This document shows, piece by piece, positions 20,991 to 30,609 of a stretch of 64,000 bases of DNA. Each line of letters begins with the position of its first letter. Position 1 is the first letter of the stretch. Origin of the DNA: Lepidostoma basale (lineage: Eukaryota; Arthropoda; Insecta; Trichoptera; Lepidostomatidae). The translations under genes were made by a program, and so were the position numbers. Below the pieces are notes generated by a model, which saw only the letters and a program-made list of their open reading frames with translations, searched no databases and was not told the DNA's origin. The stretch covers positions 340,908 to 404,907 of the forward strand of contig JAHDVF020000022.1 in assembly GCA_022606425.2 (NCBI GenBank), in the 5' to 3' direction.

Positions 20991-21139
20991 AATACATATA
21001 CGATCTCTGTTCTTATGAATTAAACTCCGTTAGTTATTGGATGATTCAAAATATTGTAATGATCGTTAAGGAGATTTCGAAGGGTTATCATTAGTCTTAC
21101 CCTGAATGATTTTTTGATATATCTATAATATTTTTTTTA

Positions 21140-21275
21140 AATAGTCCATTGTTTTGGCCGAAACACTATGATACTTCAACATTATTAATTGTAAAAATAT
21201 TAAACGCATTTTATGATATATTGTTTGTTTTATGATATAGCTGTTTCGTCAGCAGGTGTTACAATATTTTTTTTA
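21140..21275 (-). repeat. Family B fragment
   Basis: Minus strand: TTGAAGTATCATAGTGTTTC then GGCCAAAACAATGG is the family B outer end. The AGCTGTTTCGTCAGCAGGTG remnant at 21240-21262 is a collapsed hammerhead-like arm. Confidence 0.45.
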
Positions 21276-21468
21276 ATATACGATTAATCTTTCCAGTTAA
21301 TTTATTTTATTGCCTGATTCAAGTATAAGATAAATATTTAAAAAAATATCAAATTCAGAAGTTTTTTTAAATGATTATTGATAAATATGTACGCCTTTAT
21401 ATTTATTACTTTAACAATATAAAATAAATAAATAAAACTTTGTATTTAACCACGGTATCGTTATTATT

Positions 21469-21716
21469 GACGACCTTCGTGGCAGAGTGGTTACGAGCTG
21501 TGACTTCCATGCCGAAGGTCCTGGGTTCGATTCCCGGCGATGGCAGTGTGATTGTCACACTGTCTTTGGTCTGGTGTAGAATTCACGTGACAATAAAATG
21601 GCGATAGATTGGCTACCCATCAAATGTCACGAGAATCAATATAATAGCTAAAAAATAAAAATTGTATACTGTAATTGGGTCCAAACGACCTGTTGTGTAC
21701 ATAAAAAAAAAAAAAA
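21469..21716 (+). repeat. tRNA-derived SINE, copy 4 (best preserved head)
   Basis: A box (GTGGCAGAGTGG), B box (GGTTCGATTCC), hairpin GCAGTGTGATTGTCACACTG, body ending near GACCTGTTGTGTAC and an A-tail of about 16 bases. It interrupts family C without other damage, so it is younger than that element. Confidence 0.85.
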
Positions 21717-21726
21717 AATTGATGCC

Positions 21727-21758
21727 AACTAGTTTCGCTTGGATCCAAGCTTCATCAG
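21727..21758 (-). ncRNA. Hammerhead-like ribozyme motif, family C
   Basis: Minus strand: CTGATGA, extra A, stem II GCTTGG-AT-CCAAGC (drawable as GCTT with a GGATCC loop), GAAAC, palindrome ACTAGT, U17. The matching plus-strand arm at 21793-21825 keeps the stem and GAAAC but has decayed to CTTATGT. Confidence 0.45.
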
Positions 21759-22023
21759 GGTAGTATAACAACTATTTAGTTATTGTACTGCCCTTATGTA
21801 GCTTGGGTCCAAGCGAAACTAGTTGGCATCAATTATAATAATCATACCGTGGTTAAATACAAAGTTTTATTTATTTATTTAATATTTATAAAATTTCCAA
21901 TCACAAAGTGAGTGCTTCATATGAAACTTCATTATTTTGTTTTTCATGTCCAAATTAAGCGCAATTAACCTTTATTACAGTAGTTTCGATTTTGAGGACG
22001 TCTTAGTCAGCAGTCACATGACG

Positions 22024-24185
22024 CACACTGGAGCCGAATTAAGAATTGTCGGAATAAATTATTTTTGTGGTCTTTTAAATATGAAATAAATAAAACAATG
22101 TAAATAAATTGTTATAAAGTAATTTTAATAAGAAAAACAGGATTTTTTAAAATTTTATTCACTATCTGAAGAATTTTCGGCTTCGTTTTCACTGATCGTG
22201 GATTGCGTGGAAACGTCGGACGTTATAATATTAGGTGGAGCCAATAGATCCAAAGTATCCTTTTCAAAATTTACATCTTTCTTTACAGACACTTCTCGCA
22301 AGCTGCTAATAAGAGGGTCCGAAGATATTAAAAGTAAATTTAATACATCTTCATTAGTTTTTATACGTGACATTTTTCGCGAGAAGCATTCTCTGTATCT
22401 TTTGAACTCTTTGTTTTTTGCTTCTTGGGCCTCTTCACTTAGCTGGCCTATAGGTAATAAAGCATGCTTTATTATTTCTGGGCCGTGAATTAAAACTTTG
22501 TGAATAGTTGGAGGCATCGGGTACCACGCATATTTTCCCGCAAAGAGTTTATGGGTCTACAGTATCGTGTCTTTCATTTTGCCAAAAAACCATTTTATTT
22601 TGTAATTCTAAATTGTCCGATATCAATCTTAAATGTACTAAAGACGATATAAAAATATTATTATCCTTAGAATTTGGATCGCTACTAAACTTCTGTTTGT
22701 ATTCTGACTGTGCAGATCCGTCGAAGCCCCATTTGCATATTAAGGTTATATTTTTTTATATTTTCTGATTTCTGAACTTCTAAAATTTCTTTATGAGCTT
22801 CCAAAAGACGAGTGGCAGTATGATCAAGTAAAATTTGCAATTTAATCTCAGCAAAAGTATCTGTGACTGCAATGCTTTCCTTTGGTGGGTAACATTCGCT
22901 TTTCGCCTGTTGTATTTTTTTGTAAGATGGAAATAGGAATTTGTCATGTTCTCGAATTATATTGTATTGATGTTTGGTGAGTTTTACTTCAATAAACATC
23001 AAAAAAGCTTCTTTTTCTGTAAGCTGCTAACCTTTTAGAGATGTTAATTTTCTTGTATGCATTTTTGTATGAGGCAGCTGTGGGTAAAGTTGTCGTAACT
23101 TCCTTCAAAACTTTGGATGCATCCACTTGACCAGCAGCTCGCAAAAGTCACCTGTACTGCGATTGTTCATTCCTTAGGAGAGTGCTTTGATCTTAAAGAT
23201 TTAGTCTTTTGGCGTTTAGCTCTATCACAAGATTCTTCAAAATTTGTTTGAGGGCGACCCACTTTTTTACTTAAAACAATAGAAAAGTTATGAAAACCTA
23301 TTGAAGTATCTAGGCAGTCATTATTAAAAACCAAATATCTGTTCTCTTTTCTGATAGCCTTTTGCCACTTCTTCTTAAAATCAGACACAAAAAATAAAAT
23401 TGTTTTATGAAGGCTTGGTAATTGGTCTTTTGGACATTTAGTACGTATTTCGACAAATTCCTTCAAACATGATACTTGATCAGCCAATTTAACGTAGCCA
23501 GATTGTCTCATTTGATCAAATAAGGTACGTCTGCTTATAAAAATATTAGTTGTACCTGATCCTGAAAGAAAAAATAATAATTGAAATTAATTTAAAATAA
23601 CTCATAAATGCTTTCTTTTTTACTATGTTTCCACATCCTGGACAAAAGTGACCTTTAAGTGAAAAAGCGCAAATATGCGCAAAATGTTTTTTATATTTCC
23701 TTAAGAACAATAAATACGTAAGCAAATAAGCCCAAAACTACAGACATGATATGAACTGATATCAACTAAAACTTTACATATAAAATCAATAAACTAAAAA
23801 AAAGCAAATATTTTCCCCAGTAATGTAAAAACCCCTTTAAAATATTACAATTCAGAATATATCAAAGATATTTTCAAAAAAAATATGTACCAATATGTGA
23901 GTGATAATGCCATATTGAAATAATAACAAAATTTGGAAGCACTATAAAGTATTTGCCATGAATACAAGGTGACTTTTCGTATTGAAATCGCAGACGGCAA
24001 AAGCTTCGTCTATGACGGACAAGTTTCGACTGGAACAGGGATAAAAGTTGACTTGCGCCATGACTTTAGAGTACTGAGCTGTATGCCAGGTATATTTAAC
24101 TATCAATTCCAGGAATTATTTGTGACCTAATATTATTTTTAAAAAAGGGGTTTATTCGCACAATTCCTGGATCGGCCCCAGTGTG
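22024..24185 (-). mobile_element. Transib/RAG1-like DNA transposon, decayed
   Basis: Both ends begin CACACTGG, then GCCGA, GAATTGT and GAATAAA, as imperfect inverted repeats of about 38 bp. The same 5-bp direct repeat, TGACG, flanks both ends (22019-22023 and 24186-24190). A 5-bp duplication plus CAC-starting ends is the signature of the Transib superfamily, from which RAG1 derives. The internal minus-strand frames agree. Length 2162 bp. Confidence 0.75.
22155..23562 (-). pseudogene. Transib/RAG1-like transposase, frameshifted and internally deleted
   Basis: Read from right to left. 23562-23167 encodes SGTTNIFISRRTLFDQMRQS and continues to KCPKDQLPSLHKTILFFVSD. Then a shifted segment holds VDASKVLKEVTTTLPTAASY. 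23002-22735 holds a helical stretch. KWGFDGSAQSEYKQKF at about 22690-22735 carries the likely first catalytic Asp (codon 22720-22722). 22540-22155 encodes MPPTIHKVLIHGPEII and LSEEAQEAKNKEFKR, which lines up with the catalytic-Glu region of RAG1 (PEII...SEGNESGNKLFRRFR). The part that should contain the second Asp is missing between 22549 and 22540. At least three frame breaks are visible. DDE assignment is by motif reading only. Confidence 0.65.
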
Positions 24186-24359
24186 TGACGCATCGGTTTT
24201 ACCTAGGTAGCACATGCGTAAACAGATAGGCTATGAAAGTTTTTAGAATATAATAATACAAATAATATAACAAGAGAAAAATAAGTCGGCTGACCTGGTT
24301 ATTACGAAAAGGACTAGTAAATAAATAAATCTGTTTTTCTTGAATAATGAAAACAAAAA

Positions 24360-24480
24360 ATAAAATACAAAATTTCTTTATTATTATTATATATTTAGTG
24401 CGTTTCCACTTGTGTTTATCGTCGACCGGTTTCGGCAGCTTGCTGCCATCTTCTGGTACCTACATCAAAACTTATTTGGT
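24360..24480 (-). repeat. Hammerhead-like family E unit
   Basis: A single arm. AT-rich lead-in with AAAATACAAAATTTC, then the core at 24424-24455. No opposite arm was found nearby. Confidence 0.5.
24424..24455 (-). ncRNA. Hammerhead-like motif, family E
   Basis: Minus strand: CAGAAGA (U4 changed to A), extra T, perfect hairpin GGCAGC-AA-GCTGCC, GAAAC, palindrome ACCGGT, C17. Confidence 0.35.
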
Positions 24481-24484
24481 TTAT

Positions 24485-24975
24485 ATACTAAATGATAGTG
24501 GTAGGGGTTAAACATTGTTTTTTTCTTTCTGATTCTAAATAATGGATTACTGTTATTAAATTGTAAGTGTTGTTTTTTCTATATAATTAAAAAGCACTTA
24601 CAATAGGTGACTAATTTTTTTGTTGTTGAAATGATTTTATATAAAGTAAATTTATTATGTTTTGGGTTAGTTTGTTAGTATATAATTAAAAATCAATTAT
24701 TAGGGTGGTTAATTCTTGGAATGATTCTATATAATGTAATTTTTGTGTTCGATTAGTTAAGTTGAAATATTTCAAATGTCTTGTGGCCCAGTTACTGCTG
24801 TCTGGGAATTTCCCCCTGGAGTTGTTGTCTCTGGCGGCGTACCATTTCTTCATCTCATATGTAATCCACGTTTTCAGGGCTGTTTTCGTTGTTTCATAAT
24901 GCTCTATTGATCTGACATCTTTATTTCGAATTTTAAGAAGATTTAGTCGTGTAAAATATCTAAAAATATTAAATC
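24485..24975. other. Unassigned, possible coding relic on the minus strand
   Basis: Minus-strand codons around 24960-24785 give TALKTWITYEMKKWYAARDN and SNWATRHLKYFN, protein-like but of no family I recognise. It lies beside a family E arm, so it could be part of the same parent element. Confidence 0.25.
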
Positions 24976-25130
24976 TATATTTTCATGAAACAAAACTCTG
25001 TTCCATTTCAATGAATTTATTAATTTTAATTTGTGTAGAACGAATAAAACAGTTAACGTAATTTACATAATGGTAAAGGCAAAATATAATATATTTCGAA
25101 ACATCCAGATAAATGAAATTTTTCAAAAAC

Positions 25131-25455
25131 TTAAACCATTGACACTGAGGACGATAGCAGGCAAGACACTGATAAATCGCGTGAGGAAAACCAGAATATG
25201 AGAGATATGCGAGGTTGACGATATCATAAGATGAAGCAGACAGCGAAAAAGAGACTGGTACACCAGGACAACAGTTGTCCAGAATGGACAACACCAGACT
25301 CCCCTATATTGCATTGCTTAATCAGCCTCATGGGACTCGTCCTCGTGGAAGACCTCCTAAAAGATGGATAAACAGCTGGGAATCTACCTCACAGGAGGAA
25401 CAACACTTAGAAGAACAGACCACATAGGTCTTCAACAAGGAAGAAGAAGAAGATA
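25131..25455 (+). pseudogene. LINE-B retrotransposon 3' end
   Basis: LRTIAGKTLINRVRKTRI, EICEVDDIIRW, then PHGTRPRGRPPKRWINSWES and EEQHLEEQTT before the stop. A GAAGAAGAAG tail follows. It is the best preserved end of this family, but a stop and a frame change remain. Confidence 0.75.
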
Positions 25456-25479
25456 CAAAGTTTAATGAAACTTATTAAC

Positions 25480-26000
25480 CATCACGCCGTTTCTTCGGAG
25501 GAGTAGGCAGAAAGAATAAATCGCCACACTGTTCACTGTCCTGACATACTTCTCTCGATTCCTCTAAATTCATACATCGTGTCATGCATGCACGTCGATT
25601 TCTCCGACTCCTCACGTGACCGACATTTAATATTTGATTGATTTGATGCCACGTTTACCTCGGTTTTCCTCTATTTCTAACTCCGCTCATCTCGTTTACG
25701 TATACCTTCTTTACCATTTTGTCTTCGTTCATTTTTTCCACGTGTCCAAATAATCTTAGCGACCATTTCATTAGTTTGTTCATAATAGTTTTAATTGCAC
25801 CGCATTAACTTCTTATAATTGCATTTGAACCCATTTCATAAACGTATTTACACCCATTCGTCTTAGAGATCTTATTTCTGCTGCATTTATTCTAATTTCA
25901 TCCTCCTTTTACCAGTTTCATGCTTCACTTCCATATATAACGGTCAACACAAGAATACCTTTGTGCCTGCCATCTTAGCTTTTTTGCTTAGGCTTTTGTT
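25480..26000 (-). pseudogene. LINE-A 3' end, long copy
   Basis: The minus strand carries the decayed RT tail, the FGHVEKMNEDKMVKKVYVN-like stretch, the GRPRKTW-type region and the terminal segment with CTACTCCTCCGAAGAAACGG. Upstream it reaches the MYGSEAW-like part. Confidence 0.7.
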
Positions 26001-26374
26001 CGAAGTTTTATATCAACTTGTGGTGTTTTAATTCAGTTGTACATTCACCTTTTACCGTTTAATTCACTTGTTATAATTGAAAAATCAGTAATAATTTTGA
26101 ATATTTATATACTTTTTAAAGCCAAGGAGAAGATGTTATCTATAAAAATGCATATAAAATAGAACAATTTTGTCTCGCGTTTGCCTCAGTCGCATAGTTA
26201 TTAATTTTATTAAACGAAGAAGAAGATATGCTTCTATCATATATTATTCTTTCTGGATCTCGTAAATTATTTGGGAGATAGCTTCCTACCCACAGTTTTC
26301 AAACCATCCATCGATCCATTCTTTCAGTATTTTTGACACCATAATATATGGCTTATATTGTTTCTTGAACCATG

Positions 26375-26580
26375 ATGTAAAACTCCTTATTAAATCATTT
26401 ATACGAATGAAAACAATGTTTTCTAGAAGTTTTATTTTACAGGAATAACATATTTTGACTTGCTACCCTACATTTGATAATATCTTAACAAAGCGAAACA
26501 CGCCATTCACATAATATATTATAACGCTTCTAGAAAACATAAATGTTTTCATTCGTATTAAATAGTTCATAATAGGCTTA
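26375..26580. repeat. Foldback element, hammerhead-like family A
   Basis: Outer arms TACGAATGAAAACAATGTTT / AAATGTTTTCATTCGTATTA and inner ACATTTGATAATATCTTAAC with AAGCGAAACACG. The core is degenerate. Confidence 0.55.
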
Positions 26581-26621
26581 AAAATTGCTAATTTGATTTC
26601 ATATTATATGATTCCTTAGAT

Positions 26622-26854
26622 CAGCGGTCGGGGAACCATTACCCCAAAATATTTTTGCGTAAGTCGATACTACCCCCTCCCCCCATTTTGAAAAGAAGAC
26701 AATCAATGTATATAAAAAAAGTTACATGAAAATAGTAAGTATGTAATAGACAAACAAAATAAAATTCTCAAATTGGATCAAACAAATATTCAGGTTTTCA
26801 TAAAATTTATTTTTACCCCATTTGGGGTAATTTACCCCGGTTCCCCGACCGCTG
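26622..26854. mobile_element. hAT-type MITE with 8-bp target duplication
   Basis: Inverted repeats CAGCGGTCGGGGAACC and GGTTCCCCGACCGCTG are perfect. The exact 8-bp duplication CCTTAGAT lies on both sides (26614-26621, 26855-26862). 233 bp, non-coding. Inserted into the CR1-like fragment that follows. Confidence 0.85.
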
Positions 26855-27080
26855 CCTTAGATGATTCGACAGATTTCATATCTAAGCTGAAAATCCATCC
26901 TTTTCATATTTCATACCCAATTTAAAACTTGTATTTTGTTCTATTATACTTTCTAACCGATCGCGAATATTATATGTTCGTATTTAGATTTTTAGATTTA
27001 AAACACGCCCTAATGCGCCCTTGAGGTGATTAAATCACAAAAACGGCGCTTTGAATGTTACCATATTATTATTATTTTTT
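26855..27080 (+). repeat. CR1-like LINE 3' end
   Basis: Homologous to 2160-2370. It ends with GCGCCCTTGAGGTGATTAAA, TCACAAAAACGGCGCT and an ATT-rich tail. The nested 3' stem-loop is intact. Confidence 0.6.
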
Positions 27081-27540
27081 ATTTATTTATTATATTTATT
27101 ATTATTATTCTGTAAAAGCACGCTTTCTAGAATTTTTCATATTCATTATTGAAATGATATGTTTCGATTTGCGAAGGCATTTTCAAATATAGAAAGGCGA
27201 TATAATATATTTATGTCATGTCCATGAAATTTAAGAAAAATAGATACAAAATTTAAAATCGTAAAATTGTTTAATATCGGTTTTTGTGTGTGCTATGTTT
27301 ATGGACCATCACGACTTTTCATATCAACAGAAATGCATTATGCACGTTTACACAGTGAACAAACATAAGCGCAGACTGTTTCAGACCAAAAACACTTAAC
27401 ATTGAGTTTTAAGAAAAGTAAATATTCGTCTAGGCTCGGTCTATAGGAAAAATATCGGCAGGTGGTCAACTGCCCTTCAAGTTTGGGATCCACTGTTTTC
27501 AATAGTTAATACAAATCTCTTGCATTGCGTACAATTAGCC
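27081..27540. other. AT-rich stretch, nothing recognised
   Basis: Begins as an ATT-repeat tail. The remainder shows a possible family A relic (ATGTTTCGATTTGCGAAGGC near 27160) but nothing firm. Confidence 0.4.
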
Positions 27541-27544
27541 TATT

Positions 27545-27845
27545 ATTTTAATATAAATATTATAATCAAATGATTTTACTGAAATCTCTTGATGGAAGTT
27601 CATTTTAAATAATAATTAAATAAAACGATGTTTTTTTTAACTACTTCCACTTTTGTCTTTATTTCGACAGCGACCGGTTTCGCCAGGCTCGCTGGCATCG
27701 ACAGACTGGTGACAGATTGGTTACGGACAGACATCGACCAGTTTTTCGATGCCAGCGAGCCTGGCGAAACCGGTCGCTGTCGAAATAAAAACAACAGTGG
27801 AAGTAGTTAAAAAAACATCGTTTTATTTAATTTTTTATAAATATT
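27545..27845. repeat. Foldback element, hammerhead-like family F, best copy
   Basis: Two near-identical arms: GACAGCGACCGGTTTCGCCA (27666) and TGGCGAAACCGGTCGCTGTC (27761), each with a GCCAGCGAGCCTGGC-type hairpin and flanked by AAATAAAACGATG / CATCGTTTTATTT. The left flank adds ATGATTTTACTGAAATCTCT, as in the other copies. Confidence 0.75.
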
Positions 27846-27992
27846 ATACTTACTTACTTCTTATGGCCAAGAGTTTTAGCCTCCTTGATGATTATTCGCC
27901 ATTTTGTTATAGTATATTCATTTTTACTATTCGGGCTTATTCATTCGGTGTTTCCCCGAGTTTTAATCGGATTTAAATAGCATTTTCCTCAA

Positions 27993-28260
27993 TAGAATCA
28001 TTTTGACGAGCGCGTGGAAAGAATGATTGAATAAAGTATACGTCGAAAATGTGAATGGAATGCGAAATTATAGGAGACCTAGGCAAGTGCGGGACAACCC
28101 AACCAATCTTATTTAAATGGTTTGTGACTCGATGATTCGGAGTAATTGACACTATGTACGAATGTTGAATAATCTAGAGTATGTAATAATAGAACAGTGT
28201 GGCTGGTCAACCTCCCTGTTTACCCCTTCGGAGACACGGCATGATGATAAGTAAGTTATT
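27993..28260 (+). pseudogene. LINE-A 3' end, highly decayed
   Basis: GGAAAGAATGATTGAATAAA, AATGTGAATGGAATGC, CCTAGGCAAGTGCGGGACAA, GAACAGTGTGGCTGGTCAAC and TACCCCTTCGGAGACACGGC follow LINE-A order. The frame is lost. Confidence 0.55.
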
Positions 28261-28504
28261 TACCATTTACATTTTGCTTTGAATAAGCCGAACATTGCAC
28301 GAAAAGCTAAAAAAATAATTGGAATATCTCTGGCGGGGATATTAAAATTTTTCCGTTTGTTTGGATGACCTTGAAACATACATAATATAATATTTTATTC
28401 ACATTAAAGAAAAACGCAATCAAATTGCAAGTAATATTTATATTTCATTACGTTATTTCGGTTAAATTCCAAAAATCCTTATTTTTGTAATCTGATTGTT
28501 AAAT

Positions 28505-28855
28505 ACAATACATGCAGTAGAAATGAGATCTCTTGAGACGAATGTGTTGTAAATCTATATACTCGTATGATAGTGTCGATTCTAAATATAAGAAGTGAAT
28601 TCAGTGCCAATAAAAACGTTATGAACAAAATTATTAGAGGTTCGTTAATATGGTTTGGAGACGTGAAATAATGAATAAAGAAAGACTGGTTAATAAAGTT
28701 TGCATTAACTATTTGAACGAAATAAAGGAAAATCGAGAAAAATATGGCAGGAAGACCACGCGAGGAGTCAAATTGATTTGGGTGCATGACATGAATGTAA
28801 AAGCAACGAGAGGATTCTACCTGCCCACCCTTTCGGAGAAATAACGTGACGGTTA
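28505..28855 (+). pseudogene. LINE-A 3' end, decayed
   Basis: GCAGTAGAAATGAGATCTCT begins it. MNKIIRGSLIWFGD and a GRKTTRGVK relic follow, and the copy ends CACCCTTTCGGAGAAATAAC. Several frame breaks. Confidence 0.65.
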
Positions 28856-29005
28856 TGTTGTATCGTTTTACGTTTTATGTAACTATCAACTGTGCATTTG
28901 TAGTTATCGAGATTACGACTATACCAAACGAGAACGAGAGATGTAATTTGGGTTTTTACAATTTTGTATTTATAGTTGTTAACCCTTAATTAGGCGTAAA
29001 GAAAC

Positions 29006-29095
29006 TTCTTCTTCATTGTCCAGAGGGTTGCTCCTCAGCTGTTCTATCCTTTAGCAGGTGTTGTATGAGGACGAGTTCTGTGAGGCTCATTATGT
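29006..29095 (-). repeat. LINE-B 3' fragment
   Basis: The reverse complement contains GAGCAACCCTCTGGAC and the GAAGAAG tail, as at 25400. The upstream piece is scrambled. Confidence 0.45.
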
Positions 29096-29104
29096 AGTGC
29101 AATT

Positions 29105-29224
29105 TACTGGTAATTTATACGAATGAAAACGTCTGTTTTCTAGAAGTTGATGAAAGTGTTATTATATTTATTATATTTTATTTGAATGACATGTTTCGCC
29201 TGTCTAAGGCATTATCAAATGTAA
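29105..29224 (-). repeat. Hammerhead-like family A arm
   Basis: TTTATACGAATGAAAACGTC, then GACATGTTTCGCCTGTCTAA and GGCATTATCAAATG. The minus strand reads TTGATAA, T, GCCTTAGACAGGC, GAAAC, ACATGT, C: an intact arm abruptly joined to LINE-B at 29225. Confidence 0.65.
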
Positions 29225-29480
29225 AGCAATGTAGGAGAGTCTGGTGGTGTCCATTTTTGGACATGACCGTACCAGTCCCTCCACTGCCTATCCATCTTTT
29301 AATATGCTTAGCTACACATATCTTTTTTATTCTGGTGTTCCTTACGCGATCTCTTAGTATTTTGTCTGGTATCATCCTCAGTGTCCTCAGAACTTGTTTG
29401 GTCCTGACTGTGTCTGCCCTTGCTTCAACGCCATATGTTATAATTGGTCTTAAGCATGCTTTATAAATTCTTTGATGAAT
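29225..29480 (-). pseudogene. LINE-B fragment
   Basis: The minus strand encodes MIPDKILRDRVRNTRIKKIC, VAKHIKRWIGSGGTGTV and NGHHQTLLHC, aligning with 25131-25310. Upstream is a KACLRPIITYGVEA-like stretch, the part before the tail. Confidence 0.65.
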
Positions 29481-29484
29481 TTCC

Positions 29485-29855
29485 GGGTAAACTTTCCTTT
29501 TTAATGTATATATTTGAAATGCTATAATTTTATTCTTTGAGCCTAAAAATAATAAATCAAATATGATACATTGTTGTAGTTTTAGTTTGCCAATGCATGT
29601 TTTGCTTCTCAGCGGTGTAGGGATCGGATACTACAAATTATCTCAAAATTCAAGTATGGTCGGCCCATAATTTTGATCTCTGACGACGGATATTCTCACG
29701 CAATCGTCGTAAAACTTCAAGATAATACTCTTTATCGGCCGAACGACCTCTTGTTTAGAATTCATGATGCACTTTGCCCTTGTTATCAAATAAAACAAAT
29801 TTGTCGTTTCCTTGTGATCAAACCTCGTGTCTTTATATTATATATACATTTTTAA
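29485..29855. other. AT-rich stretch, nothing recognised
   Basis: No supported feature. Confidence 0.4.
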
Positions 29856-29867
29856 ATTAACTATCAC

Positions 29868-30185
29868 GCCATTTCTCCATACGTTGGTTGTATGATTGCC
29901 ACTCCGATCTCTCCTTACATACTTTTCTCGCCTTGTCATCTTTCATTGATCGTGTCATATACACAAGTCGATTTCTCCGATCCTTTGCGTGGCCGACATT
30001 TAAAATTTGATTGTGCCTCGTTTTTCTCGGTCTACGTCTATTTCTTGCTACATTCACATCGTAAGCGTATTCTTTTTTTACAATTATTTCTTCATTCATT
30101 CTTTTCATGTGCCCAAAACAAATAATCTTAATTAACCTTTCATTCTAATGTTCATAACACTTATTCGTACTGCTTTCACTTCTTA
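29868..30185 (-). pseudogene. LINE-A 3' end
   Basis: The minus strand encodes KRMNEEIIVKKEYAYDVNVA, then RNRRRPRKTRHNQILNVGHA. The terminal hairpin segment is damaged (TATGGAGAAATGGCG). Confidence 0.7.
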
Positions 30186-30194
30186 ATCTAACTA

Positions 30195-30605
30195 ACTAAC
30201 TATCACGCCGCCTCCCCGAAGGGGTAGGCAGAAAGAATGGACCTCCACACTGTTCTGTCCTGACATACATCTCTCGATTCCTCTACATTCATATATCGTG
30301 TCATGCACGCACGTCGATTTCTTAGACTACTTACGTGACCGATATTTAATATTTTATTTGATCGTGCCAAGTTTTCCTCGGCCTTCCTTTATTTCTAGCT
30401 CCGTTCACGCCGTTTACATATACCTTCTTCACCATTCTGTCTTCACTCATTCTTTCTATGTGTCCAAACCATCTCAACGATCCTTTCATTATTTTGTTCA
30501 TAACACTTTCATATGCACCGCATTCACTTATTATATTTGCATTTGACACTATCATATACAGATTTACCACGCATTCGTCTTAGAGATCTCATTTTTACTG
30601 AATTT
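30195..30605 (-). pseudogene. LINE-A 3' end with intact terminal hairpin
   Basis: The minus strand encodes MNKIMKGSLRWFGHIERMSE, KKVYVNGVNGARNKGRPRKT and the final CTACCCCTTCGGGGAGGCGG, then GATAGTTAGTTAGTTAGA. Confidence 0.8.
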
Positions 30606-30609
30606 ATTC

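Larger units (their letters stand above)
21425..21890. repeat. Foldback element, hammerhead-like family C, split by a SINE
   Basis: Outer arms (AATAAAACTTTGTATTTAAC and its complement at 21855) and inner arms (GATGCCAACTAGTTTCGCTT and its complement near 21825) form a long inverted repeat. A SINE (21469-21716) lies inside the left arm. Confidence 0.75.

Noticed and set aside
21471..21545. tRNA gene-like sequence on the plus strand
   Set aside because: Same SINE head, with body and A-tail attached.
22198..22488. 96-codon plus-strand ORF
   Set aside because: Antisense shadow of the Transib-like transposase remnant.
24485..24975. Penelope-like reverse transcriptase or GIY-YIG ORF next to a hammerhead-like arm
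   Set aside because: A protein-like stretch exists, but I see none of the RT or GIY-YIG motifs, so I do not claim it.
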